From the NCBI GenBank assembly GCA_020073585.1, contig JAIQEV010000037.1, positions 1 through 37,640 of the forward strand: a DNA stretch of 37,640 bases, in the 5' to 3' direction. Positions 31,001 to 37,640 of this stretch are shown here, piece after piece. This stretch comes from Terriglobia bacterium. Lineage in GTDB: Bacteria > Acidobacteriota > Terriglobia > Acidiferrales > UBA7541. The translations under genes and the position numbers were made by a program. The first letter of the stretch is position 1. Each line of letters starts with the position of its first letter. The notes below the pieces were generated by a model. The model searched no databases. It was not told where the DNA came from and was given only the letters and a program-made list of their open reading frames with translations.

Positions 31001-31555
31001 CAGCGCGAGGGTCCTGCGGGAGAGCAGAGCGAAGGTTTGTTCCCGGGAGTGGTGAAGGTCTTCGGCTGCTTGCTGCATCTCGGCGGCGGTCTGGAAGAAC
31101 TGGCGCATCTCCGCCGCGCCCCCGCCGGTCTGGACAAAGTCGCGGGAAGCTGCGAAGCCGGCGCGGCGGTGCAGGTCCAGGGCTTGCTGGAGCAGGTCCA
31201 GGCGCGCGGCAAGGTGGAACTCCAGGGAGGCGAGACGCTGGCGCTGGCGGGGGTTGTCCGCAACCAGCAGCCGCAGGCGGTCCAGGTGTTGCGGGAGGCG
31301 GAGACGCGCGGAATTGTAAAGATCGAGGTAGGAGTTGTCGCCGGTAAGTACAAAGCCGCGGCTGCTGGTTTCAGCCTCGGCGATGGCGGAGCGGGTGGCT
31401 GCGATTTCCTGGAGAAGGTCGTGGGAGCGCCAGACCACCCGGTTGTCGTCCGCGGCGGCGCGGATATTGTGGTAGGAAAAGAGAGCGAGGCCCAGGATGA
31501 CCGCGCCCGCCAGGGCGAGACCCGCCGCCGCCCTTGCTTGCATGGAAAACTTCAT
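28070..31555 (-). CDS. Hybrid sensor histidine kinase: CHASE3, four PAS, HisKA/HATPase, receiver
   Basis: The 1161-residue membrane kinase has a first helix (10-27) and a periplasmic CHASE3-like four-helix region (30-180, with [14 protein letters not shown]). A second helix spans 183-204. PAS domains lie near 220-340, 345-468, 475-592 and 645-760 (several end in [16 protein letters not shown]), and a coiled coil at 598-645. HisKA has His784 in [11 protein letters not shown]. The ATPase domain shows [21 protein letters not shown] and [11 protein letters not shown]. The receiver begins near 1020, with EDD at 1030-1032, phospho-acceptor Asp1076 in VITDVVMPG and Lys1126 in FLAKPY. It should sense an envelope signal plus cytoplasmic cues and relay phosphate. 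No separate response regulator or HPt gene is adjacent. ATG 31555 has only a distant GGAAG; an ATG four codons in is possible. Confidence 0.92.
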   Translation of the reverse strand: MKFSMQARAAAGLALAGAVILGLALFSYHNIRAAADDNRVVWRSHDLLQEIAATRSAIAEAETSSRGFVLTGDNSYLDLYNSARLRLPQHLDRLRLLVADNPRQRQRLASLEFHLAARLDLLQQALDLHRRAGFAASRDFVQTGGGAAEMRQFFQTAAEMQQAAEDLHHSREQTFALLSRRTLALIAAVVAALLFLLGAVYYMLARDIQDRRRAAAALRESEERYALAVGGSNDGLWDWHIPTNENFLSPRFKQILGFQDSELPNVYESWASRIHPDDRNSVHSALQAHLQGSLPAFEVEHRLLHKNGSYRWVLARGISRRDAAGRPCRMAGSLTDISARKFGEEIVSQANSFLDSIVENIPNMVFLKDAQDLRFVRVNKAAEELLGFARTELLGRNVYDLFPKPEADFFTSKDREVFSSGRLVDIAEEALHTKRQGVRILHTRKISIRDASGSPAFLLGLSEDITERKQMEQALRQSEERFRNLAEVSPVGFFYTDAQGQSLYVNHRWCEITGLSSKQARNGEWTQALHPGDRELVVSGLARAIRQGSRFHSEHRYLNPSFGVVWVIAQAAPVVTHDGKITGYVGSLTDITERKKMEDEVRRYQEELEQRVRERTTQFSQANAILREKMQEHLRMLEELRESQQRLSLYVRQSPMAAIEWNHALQVTEWNLAAEKVFGYSRAEALGRELNFIFPESAREHLREIAGGLLARCGGARGTQENITKDGKIILCEWYSSPLVDAAGQVVGIASQANDITELRKLEEQYRQAQKMEAVGQLAGGIAHDFNNLLSAILGYSDLVMEAMAPGDPQRKKIEHIEKAGRRAASLIQQLLAFSRKQVLALRVLDLNGFLQDMDHLLQHLIGENIELRRHADPSLGQVRVDPGQMEQVVMNLAVNARDAMPHGGILTLEAANVTLDEEYCRKHVTGEPGEYVMLAISDTGTGIDEATRQRIFEPFFTTKEPGKGTGLGLSTVYGIVKQSGGHIEVYSEVGKGTSFKIYLPRVNEKPQALPAATPQQGEMRGTETVLVVEDDEELRTMAREYLAAQGYTLLVASNSAEALPIVESHPGPIAIVITDVVMPGLSGPQLVQKLTELRPGIKALYVSGYTQDAIVHHGVLDPGIEFLAKPYRPSDLARKVRGILDKAAPQRKENAPRALEGKPQ

Positions 31556-31776
31556 GGCGCGACACGCTTCCTTCGTGTCTCCGAACGGGCGAAAGGGGTC
31601 CTAGAAACAGGGTGCAGTCGGAGGCTTAACGTTTTTTCGAGCGCACAGGGCAGGAAGGGGGTGGAAAAGAGGCCCTGCAACCACCAACAAACTTACATTA
31701 TAGCACAAGTATACGCCGGGGTACGGCCTCTATTTTCCGGGAGGGGAGCGCGGCGGGAGCCGTGCGCCGGGCCGGT

Positions 31777-31920
31777 TCAAGCGCGGGAAGCGGGGCGCGT
31801 GGCCAGCATGTTGTGAACTTTCTGGGCCAGATCGAAGAGCTTGTAGGGCTTTTGCAGGAACTCGACGCCGGCATCAATCACGCCGTCCTGGAAGATGACG
31901 TTCTGGGTAAAGCCGGAGAC
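31777..31920 (-). pseudogene. Truncated response-regulator receiver domain (C-terminal third only)
   Basis: Reading the minus strand from 31920 to the TGA at 31777, the sequence encodes VSGFTQNVIFQDGVIDAGVE and then FLQKPYKLFDLAQKVHNML. This is the last strand-helix part of a receiver domain, with the conserved T/S (SGFT) and Lys (QKPY). The phospho-Asp half is missing: upstream of about 31921 the frame continues into unrelated, AT-richer sequence (FFIFLF). It resembles the end of the neighbouring kinase's receiver ([10 protein letters not shown].. [19 protein letters not shown]) but is clearly diverged, so it is probably the remnant of a second hybrid kinase or regulator cut by a rearrangement. 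Confidence 0.7.
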
Positions 31921-32407
31921 GAACAGAAAAATGAAGAATGGAATAATGGAATTTCCGAAATCGCCACGATAACACCAGAGCGCGAAGTCACATGTCGTAA
32001 TTTGAAACATGCGGCGTTTCGCAAAGAGCGTATTCCCTTTATTTCTGAGAGCGCAAAACGGTCAGCTAATGCTGTGACCGCAAAACGGAAACTGTTGCAG
32101 AAATCGTGGGTGAGGTCTGATCCGGGGAGCGAAGGGCAAGCTAGGCGAGGGTGGAGGACAGGAGGAAAGGAAAGGAGAAGGGGCACGGGAGAGAAGGTGA
32201 GAGAGTTGGTGACTGACCTTATTTCAGCACTTCAAAAAGACCTAATATAAACCATTGCCCATATATGGTCTTTTTAAAGTCTTCGCGTAGACCGCAAAAG
32301 CAGCGTAAGTTATACTTATACAATGTCTTAACTTCCTTGCATCGTTTTCCGCTATTTGTTCGTCTAATTGCAGGAAAGACGGGCGGAACAGCCGACACCT
32401 TTATGCG
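31921..32407. other. AT-richer noncoding scar between the receiver remnant and the efflux operon
   Basis: No gene is supported. Composition drops compared with both sides, with AT-rich runs (32210-32340). Isolated GACCGCAAAA-type words occur at about 32084 and 32290, matching the units of the tandem repeat that follows. The efflux operon promoter should lie here, but no convincing -35/-10 pair was found. Confidence 0.5.
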
Positions 32408-32485
32408 GGTGACGACGAAGCGGTCGCCCATAGGTGGGACCGCAAAGCGGTCAACACTAGGGATGATCGCAGAGCGAACAACATG
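32408..32485. repeat. Three tandem units of about 26 bases around GACCGCAAAGCGGTC palindromes
   Basis: Units are 32408-32433, 32434-32460 and 32461-32485. The middle one carries the perfect inverted repeat GACCGC-AAA-GCGGTC (32438-32452); the others have degenerate forms (GACGAAGCGGTC, GATCGCAGAGCGAAC). The last unit ends on the ATG of the following gene. Confidence 0.6.
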
Positions 32486-34150
32486 TTGAAGATTACTACA
32501 GAACGGAAGCGCGGGAAGCTGACTCTGAGCGTCGAGGGGCGGCTGGCCGGGCCGTGGGTGGCTACGCTGGAGCAGTGCTGGCGGGAGCTGCACGCGGGGT
32601 TCCCGAAACTGAAATTTTCCGTGAATTTGTGCGCGGTGAGTTTTATCGATGCGGCGGGACGGGAGCTGCTGCAGGAGATCCACCGGCGGGGCGCGCAGTT
32701 GCTGGCGGAAGGCTGTCTGAACCAGGAGATCATCCGGAAAATTGTGGGCTGCAAGAAGGGCCCGGACGGTGAAAAGAACGGCCCGGGCAAGGGCGGAAAC
32801 GGGTCGCAGATTATTTTTTACGGGTTTCTGTTGATGGCGCTGCTGCTGCCGGGCCGGCTGGCGGCGCAGCAGAGCGCGGCGCCGGGCGGGAGCGCGCCGA
32901 GCGGGGTGCTGCGGCTGACGCTGGACCAGGTGGTGGCGCTGGCGCTGAAGCAGAACACCACGGCGCGGATCGCGGCGCTGACGGCGGCGCAGAGCGAGCA
33001 GGAGAAGAACGTGGCGCGGGCGGCGCTGCTGCCGCAGGCGCAGATCACGGTGGACGACGCGGCGCGGCGCTTGAACCTGGAGACGGGATTCGGGCAGCGC
33101 TTTCCCGGGTTTCCGCAACACGCGGGTCCGTTCCAGGTGTTCAGCGCGGGGAGTTCGTTCGGGGGGCCGGTGCTAGACCTGACGCTGTGGCGGAAGTATC
33201 AGGCGGCGCGGGAGGCGGCGCGGGCGGAGCGCGCGACGAGCCTGGGGGTGCGCGAGGAAGTGGTGCTGGTGGTGGTGTCGCAATACATCGCGACGCTGCG
33301 CGCGCAAGCCAGCGTAAAGGCCTCGGAAGCGCGGGTGGCGCTGGGGGAGGCGTTGTTTGAGCTGGCGACGGACCTGCAGAAGGCCGGGGTGGGGACGGGG
33401 CTGGACACGCTGCGGGCCAACGTGGAGCTGCAGAACGAGAAGCAGCGGCTCTTGGAAGGGCAGGCGGAGCGCGCGGCGGCGCTCTATGGGCTGAGCCGGC
33501 TGCTGAATCTGGATCCGCGGCAGGAGATCGAGCTGGCCGATGCGAGCGAATTTTTCGATGCGTCACAGCCGGAGCTGGACGCGAGCCTGGAACAGGCGCA
33601 GGCGGCGCGGCCGGAATGGCAGGCGCTGGAAGCGAAGCTGCGCGCGGCGCGGGAGACGCGGAAGGCGGCCAGCGCGGCGCGGCTGCCGGCGCTGCGCTTC
33701 GACGGAAACTGGGCCTATGCGGGGGTCTCCGCGGGGACGGGAATCCCGGTCTACAACTATCAGGCCAGCGTGAATGTGCCGCTGTTCACCGGCGGACGGA
33801 TACACGCGGAGGTGGCGCGGGCGGGGCTGGAGATCCAGAAGCTGGAGCAGCAGCAAGCGGACCTGCGCAACGAAATCGCGCGGGAGGTGAAGACCGCGCT
33901 GGTGAACCTGAACGCGGCGCGCAGCGAAGTGCAGCTGGCGAATCTGAGCGTGCAACTGGCGAACGAGGAGGTGGCGCAGTCGCGCGACCGCTTCCGGGCC
34001 GGGGTGAGCAGCAACATCGAAGTGATCACGGCGCAAGCCGCGCTGGAGCGGGCCAACGACAACCAGATCACGGCGGTGTACCGCTGCAATCAGGCGCGGG
34101 CGGAACTGGCGCGGGCCACCGGACAGATGGAAAAGCGGTACGCGAAGTGA
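32483..34150 (+). CDS. STAS domain fused in frame to a TolC-family outer-membrane efflux protein
   Basis: The reading frame encodes 555 residues. Residues 1-90 look like a STAS/MlaB-type domain (LTLSVEGRLAGPWVATLE, then VSFIDAAGRELLQEI, with Ala where phosphorylated STAS proteins have Ser). Residues 91-107 are a Gly/Lys linker, 108-128 a hydrophobic signal-like segment (IIFYGFLLMALLLPGRLAAQ), and 140-550 a TolC-type outer-membrane factor with long coiled helices (LTLDQVVALALKQN, GRIHAEVARAGLEIQKLE). A cytoplasmic STAS module before an exported barrel is odd. Internal initiation at GTG 32744 (codon 88), behind a GGA, would give a normal TolC precursor. The gene leads an operon with the adaptor and pump genes, 7 and 24 bases apart. 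ATG 32483 has no clear ribosome site. Confidence 0.8.
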   Translation: MLKITTERKRGKLTLSVEGRLAGPWVATLEQCWRELHAGFPKLKFSVNLCAVSFIDAAGRELLQEIHRRGAQLLAEGCLNQEIIRKIVGCKKGPDGEKNGPGKGGNGSQIIFYGFLLMALLLPGRLAAQQSAAPGGSAPSGVLRLTLDQVVALALKQNTTARIAALTAAQSEQEKNVARAALLPQAQITVDDAARRLNLETGFGQRFPGFPQHAGPFQVFSAGSSFGGPVLDLTLWRKYQAAREAARAERATSLGVREEVVLVVVSQYIATLRAQASVKASEARVALGEALFELATDLQKAGVGTGLDTLRANVELQNEKQRLLEGQAERAAALYGLSRLLNLDPRQEIELADASEFFDASQPELDASLEQAQAARPEWQALEAKLRAARETRKAASAARLPALRFDGNWAYAGVSAGTGIPVYNYQASVNVPLFTGGRIHAEVARAGLEIQKLEQQQADLRNEIAREVKTALVNLNAARSEVQLANLSVQLANEEVAQSRDRFRAGVSSNIEVITAQAALERANDNQITAVYRCNQARAELARATGQMEKRYAK

Positions 34151-34157
34151 GGGACTG

Positions 34158-35459
34158 ATGGGCATCGAGATCGAAGTCGGACTGGAAAACGCGCCGCGGA
34201 TGCCGGCCGCCGCGGAGGAGCCGCCGGCGCAGAAAGCGGAAGCGACGGGGCTGGCGAACCCGAAGCTGCAGCGGGCGCTGCTGGGCGCGGGGATGGGGCT
34301 GCTAGCGGTGATCAGCGGGCTGTACTTCTATTACCACCTGCGGGAGAGCACGGATGACGCGCAGGTGGACGGACACGTCACGCCGGTGGCGGCCAAGGTG
34401 TACGGGCGCGTGGAGCAGGTGCTGGTGGAGGACAACCAGGCGGTGAAGGCCGGGCAGGTGCTGGTGCGGCTGGACGCGCGGGATTATCAGGCCAACGTGG
34501 ACCAGGCGCGGGCGGCGGTGACGCTGGCGGAGAGCGAAGCGCGGGCAGCGGGGATCGACGTGCCGCGGACGCGCGAGAGCATGGCCAGCGGAACGTCCAG
34601 CGCGGAAGCGCAACTGGCGGGGGCGGAGGCGGAGCTGCAGCGCGCGCAGGGGGCCTACGACCTGGCGCGCACGGCGGACCTGGCGTACGCGCAGGCCAAC
34701 GTGGCGCGGAGCCAGGCGAATGCGCAATTGGCCAAGGCCGATCTGGAGCGCTTCCTGCCGCTGGCGGCGAAGGACGAAATTTCCAAGCAGCAACTGGACG
34801 CGGCGCGGGCCAACGCGGAGGCCGCGGGCAGCACGCTGCACGCGGACCAGGAGCGGCTGGCGCAGGCGGAGCGGAACATCTCGATCACCCAGTCGGCGTA
34901 TCAGGCGGCGCAGGCGCGGGTGGACCAAGCGCGCGCGGGGATCGGGGCGGCGCGGGCCAACCTGAAGCAGGTGACGATGCGCAGCGCGGAAGCGCAGGCC
35001 AAACTGGCGCGGGTGGAGCAGGCGCGGGCGGCGCTGACGTACGCGGAGCTGACGCTGCAGGCGGCGACGGTGGTGGCGCCGGCGGACGGAGTGGTGACGC
35101 GCAAGCAGGTGGAACCGGGGCAGGTGGTGCAGGGAGGGCAGGGGCTGCTGGTGCTGGTGCCGCTGCACAACGTGTGGGTGACGGCGAACTTCAAGGAGAC
35201 GCAACTGCGGCGGATGAAGGCGGGGCAGAAGGCGTACGTGCAGGTGGACACCTACGGGAGCACGTTCACCGGGCACGTGGACTCGATCGCGGGAGCGACG
35301 GGGGCGCGGCTGAGCCTGCTGCCGGCGGAAAACGCGACGGGGAATTTCGTGAAGGTGGTGCAGCGCATCCCGGTAAAGATCGTGCTGGACGCGATCCCGG
35401 GAGAGAAAGCGGTGCTGCGGCCGGGGATGAACGCGGACGTGACGGTGGTGACGAAGTAA
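34158..35459 (+). CDS. emrA: EmrA/HlyD-family membrane-fusion (periplasmic adaptor) protein
   Basis: The 433-residue adaptor has a cytoplasmic N-terminus, one membrane helix near 40-58 (LLGAGMGLLAVISGLYFYYH) and the EmrA signature STDDAQVDGHVTPVAAKVYG. The first half of the lipoyl domain (VLVRLDARDYQ) follows, then a long alpha-helical hairpin rich in Ala/Gln/Arg (about 105-300). The second lipoyl half and barrel contain APADGVVTRKQVEPGQVVQ, WVTANFKETQLRRM and LRPGMNADVTV. It bridges the inner-membrane pump to the TolC-like channel for export of drugs or other toxic compounds. It starts 7 bases after the TolC gene stop, with GAGGG just before the ATG. Confidence 0.93.
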   Translation: MGIEIEVGLENAPRMPAAAEEPPAQKAEATGLANPKLQRALLGAGMGLLAVISGLYFYYHLRESTDDAQVDGHVTPVAAKVYGRVEQVLVEDNQAVKAGQVLVRLDARDYQANVDQARAAVTLAESEARAAGIDVPRTRESMASGTSSAEAQLAGAEAELQRAQGAYDLARTADLAYAQANVARSQANAQLAKADLERFLPLAAKDEISKQQLDAARANAEAAGSTLHADQERLAQAERNISITQSAYQAAQARVDQARAGIGAARANLKQVTMRSAEAQAKLARVEQARAALTYAELTLQAATVVAPADGVVTRKQVEPGQVVQGGQGLLVLVPLHNVWVTANFKETQLRRMKAGQKAYVQVDTYGSTFTGHVDSIAGATGARLSLLPAENATGNFVKVVQRIPVKIVLDAIPGEKAVLRPGMNADVTVVTK

Positions 35460-35483
35460 GAGCGGCGAGGGAAGAACAGGTGC

Positions 35484-37073
35484 ATGGGCGAGCGAATCTT
35501 AGCGAAGCTGCGGACGGCGGACGGGGGCATCAACCCCTGGGTGATCGCCGTAACGGTGACGCTGGCGACGTTTATGGAGGTGCTGGACACCTCGATCGCC
35601 AACGTGGCGCTGCCGCACATCGCGGGAAATCTCTCGGCGGGGATCGACGAATCGACGTGGGTGCTGACGTCGTACCTGGTGTCGAACGCGATCGTGCTGC
35701 CGCTGTCGGGGTGGTTTTCGTCGCTGCTGGGGCGCAAGCGGTTCTACATGATGTGCGTGGCGCTGTTCACGGCGAGCTCGTTTCTGTGCGGGCTGGCGCC
35801 GAGCCTTGGCGTGCTGGTGTTCTTCCGGATCTTGCAGGGGGCGGGGGGCGGGGGATTGCAGCCAAGCGAGCAGGCGATCCTGAGCGACACGTTTCCGGCG
35901 GCGAAGAAGGGCATGGCCTTCGCGGTGTACGGAGTGGCGGTGGTGGTGGCGCCGACGCTGGGGCCGTGGCTGGGCGGGTGGATCACGGACAACTTTTCGT
36001 GGCGCTGGATTTTCTACATCAACGTGCCGGTGGGGATCATCTCGCTGCTGCTGACGTCGCTGCTGATCAGCGATCCGCCGTACATGAAGCGCATCAATTT
36101 GAAGCAGGGGTTCCGGGTGGACTACATCGGGATCGGGCTGCTGAGCCTGGGGCTGGGCAGCCTGCAGATCATCCTGGACAAGGGGCAGCGCGAGGACTGG
36201 CTGCACTCGGACTTCATCCGGGTCTTTTTCGTGTTGATGATCGTGGGGCTGGCGGCGGCGGTGATCTGGGAGCTGCGGGAGAAGGAACCGGTGGTGGATC
36301 TGCGGATGCTGAAGAACCGCAACTTCGCGATCGGGACGATGAGCATGTTCTTTCTGGGGTTCGTGCTGTACGCGAGCACGGTGCTGATTCCGCAGTTTCT
36401 GCAGCAGCTGATGGGCTACAACGCGGAGCTGGCGGGACTGGCGCTGTCGCCGGGCGGGCTGGTGATCATGCTGATGATGCCGGTGGTGGGGACGCTGGTG
36501 TCCAAGGTGGAAGCGCGCTGGCTGGTGATGTTGGGGTGCGTGGTGTGCTCGGCGGCGCTGTTCGTGATGGCCGGGTGGAACCTGGATATTTCCTACGGGA
36601 TCGCGGTGAAGGCGCGGATGCTGCAGAGCCTGGGGCTGGCGTTTCTGTTCATCCCCATCAACGTGGCGGCGTTTTCCTACGTGGCCAAAGAGAAGACGAA
36701 CATGGGCACGGGGATCATCAATTTGGCGCGGAACATCGGGGCGAGCGTGGGGATCGCCACGGTGACGACGATGCTGGAACGGCGGGCGCAGTTTCACCAG
36801 GCGCACCTGGCGGAGCACGTGAATGCCATGAGCCCGGCGTATCAAGGCTTTATGGCCCAGACGTCGGCGTATTTCGCGGGGCGCGGGGCGGATGCGGCGC
36901 AGGCCGCAGGGCAGGCGCACCGGCTGCTGTACAACCTGGTGGGGCGGCAGGCGGCGATGCTGGCGTTCATCGACAACTTCTGGATGCTGGGCGTGATTTT
37001 TCTGGGGATGATGCCGCTGCTGGTGTTCCTGAAGAAGGCGGAACCGCCCCAGGGGCCGCTGGCGGGGCACTGA
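35484..37073 (+). CDS. emrB: DHA2-family MFS drug:proton antiporter (EmrB/QacA type)
   Basis: The 529-residue pump has the 14-helix DHA2 pattern. Motifs seen: LATFMEVLDTSIANVALPHI in helix 1, the loop 2-3 motif GRKRFY, QGAGGGGLQPSEQAILSD, and the antiporter motif C region GPTLGPxLGG, here APTLGPWLGGWITD, then WRWIFYINVPVGI. It exports lipophilic compounds through the adaptor and TolC-type channel encoded upstream, forming a three-part EmrAB-TolC-like efflux line. It is the last gene of the operon, 24 bases after the adaptor. The substrate cannot be told from sequence, and no adjacent TetR/MarR regulator is visible. Confidence 0.94.
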   Translation: MGERILAKLRTADGGINPWVIAVTVTLATFMEVLDTSIANVALPHIAGNLSAGIDESTWVLTSYLVSNAIVLPLSGWFSSLLGRKRFYMMCVALFTASSFLCGLAPSLGVLVFFRILQGAGGGGLQPSEQAILSDTFPAAKKGMAFAVYGVAVVVAPTLGPWLGGWITDNFSWRWIFYINVPVGIISLLLTSLLISDPPYMKRINLKQGFRVDYIGIGLLSLGLGSLQIILDKGQREDWLHSDFIRVFFVLMIVGLAAAVIWELREKEPVVDLRMLKNRNFAIGTMSMFFLGFVLYASTVLIPQFLQQLMGYNAELAGLALSPGGLVIMLMMPVVGTLVSKVEARWLVMLGCVVCSAALFVMAGWNLDISYGIAVKARMLQSLGLAFLFIPINVAAFSYVAKEKTNMGTGIINLARNIGASVGIATVTTMLERRAQFHQAHLAEHVNAMSPAYQGFMAQTSAYFAGRGADAAQAAGQAHRLLYNLVGRQAAMLAFIDNFWMLGVIFLGMMPLLVFLKKAEPPQGPLAGH

Positions 37074-37143
37074 GGGCGCGGCGGGGGCCGGATTTTGCGC
37101 TTGGTTTTGCGGGGATTGAGTTTTGAACCATGGGGGGGAAGAG

Positions 37144-37640
37144 ATGGCGACACAGACGATCGGAAAACTGGCGGGCAATGACGCGGAGCTGATCCGCGCG
37201 GGACAACGCGGCGACGCGGAAGCAGTCGAGACGCTGTTCCGGCGCTACCAGCGGCCGCTGTTTCAGACCGCGCTGCGGGTGCTGGGGAACGCGGAGGAGG
37301 CCGAGGACGCGGTGCAGGACGGGCTGCTCTCGGCGTACCGCAACCTGAAGCGCTTCGAAGGGCGCTCGCAATTCTCGACGTGGCTGACGCGCATCGTGAT
37401 CAACGCGGCGCTGATGCGGCGGCGCAGCCAGAAGTCGCGGCCGGCGGTTTCGCTGGACGACACGACGCACGAGGACGCGCTGTCGGTCGCGGAGCGCTTC
37501 GCGGACGACGCGCCGAACCCGGAACAGGTGTTCGCCGGGACGGAGCTGCGGGAGATGATCCGGGAAAACCTGGACGAGCTGTCGCCGCTGCTGCGCACGG
37601 CGTTTGTGCTGCGCGAGGTGGAGGGCTACTCGACGGGGGA
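37144..37640 (+). CDS. ECF-type RNA polymerase sigma factor (partial, runs off the window)
   Basis: The first 165 codons are present. Region 2 (about 15-85) shows the ECF pattern: LIRAGQRGDAEAVETLFRRY, then AEEAEDAVQDGLLSAYRNLKRF and FSTWLTRIVINAALMRRR. After a linker, region 4 begins (LREMIRENLDELSPLLRTAFVLREVEGYSTG) and is cut by the window end. It directs RNA polymerase to a specific promoter set. GGGGGGAAGAG precedes the ATG. It lies 70 bases after the efflux pump gene and may be an independent unit; any anti-sigma gene would lie beyond the window. Confidence 0.92.
   Translation, partial: MATQTIGKLAGNDAELIRAGQRGDAEAVETLFRRYQRPLFQTALRVLGNAEEAEDAVQDGLLSAYRNLKRFEGRSQFSTWLTRIVINAALMRRRSQKSRPAVSLDDTTHEDALSVAERFADDAPNPEQVFAGTELREMIRENLDELSPLLRTAFVLREVEGYSTG

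Noticed and set aside
1-37640. CRISPR arrays, complete insertion sequences, rRNA genes
   Set aside because: No regular repeat-spacer series, transposase or integrase domain, or rRNA sequence was recognised on either strand.

Overview
The window is GC-rich chromosomal DNA (sampled 60-base rows in the gene blocks reach about 70% G+C) from a Gram-negative, respiring bacterium. An outer-membrane barrel of the MtrB/PioB type, a TolC-type efflux system, many multiheme c-type cytochromes, a Rieske/cytochrome b pair and PAS-rich hybrid kinases point to an environmental bacterium. The short intergenic repeats and the gene repertoire would fit Acidobacteriota, but no rRNA or other marker in the window proves this.

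Positions 18400 down to 4504 (minus strand) hold a tightly packed run of ten genes for electron transfer across the envelope. In transcription order they are a DmsE/MtrA-type decaheme cytochrome, an MtrB/PioB-type porin, a monoheme cytochrome c, a Rieske protein, a cytochrome b (b6 plus subunit IV type), a nine-heme membrane-tethered cytochrome, a second monoheme cytochrome, a NapC/NirT-like cytochrome, and two giant fusions of periplasmic multiheme c domains (19 and 13 hemes) to cytochrome b membrane domains. Together they carry 59 predicted c-type heme sites (58 CxxCH and one CxxxCH). This reads as an extracellular electron transfer conduit joined to quinone-linked modules; the direction (metal or electrode reduction, or Fe(II)/cathode oxidation) cannot be told from sequence. 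Tryptophanase, a transketolase with a cysteine-rich tail, and the start of a B3/B4-domain protein follow on the same strand.

A tRNA-Val(GAC) gene and a sigma-54-dependent GAF-GAF-AAA+ regulator (plus strand, 18.7-21.1 kb) are divergent from the cytochrome run and are the nearest candidate control genes.

From about 21.2 to 25.1 kb base composition falls (sampled rows 40-57% G+C) and the content looks accessory: short repeats, a small acidic orphan, a PilZ protein, and a promoter-led, translationally coupled unit made of a 14-codon leader ORF, a DHH/DHHA1 phosphoesterase and a multi-pass membrane protein. That pair is the best candidate here for an undescribed small system.

From 25.1 to 37.6 kb the GC-rich chromosome resumes: a lone ABC ATPase, a TlpA/ResA-like thiol oxidoreductase with a Cys-rich tail, a YeiH-family transporter, a CHASE3/PAS hybrid histidine kinase, a truncated receiver-domain remnant beside an AT-richer scar with short repeats, an EmrAB/TolC-type efflux operon whose TolC is fused in frame to a STAS domain, and the start of an ECF-type sigma factor.
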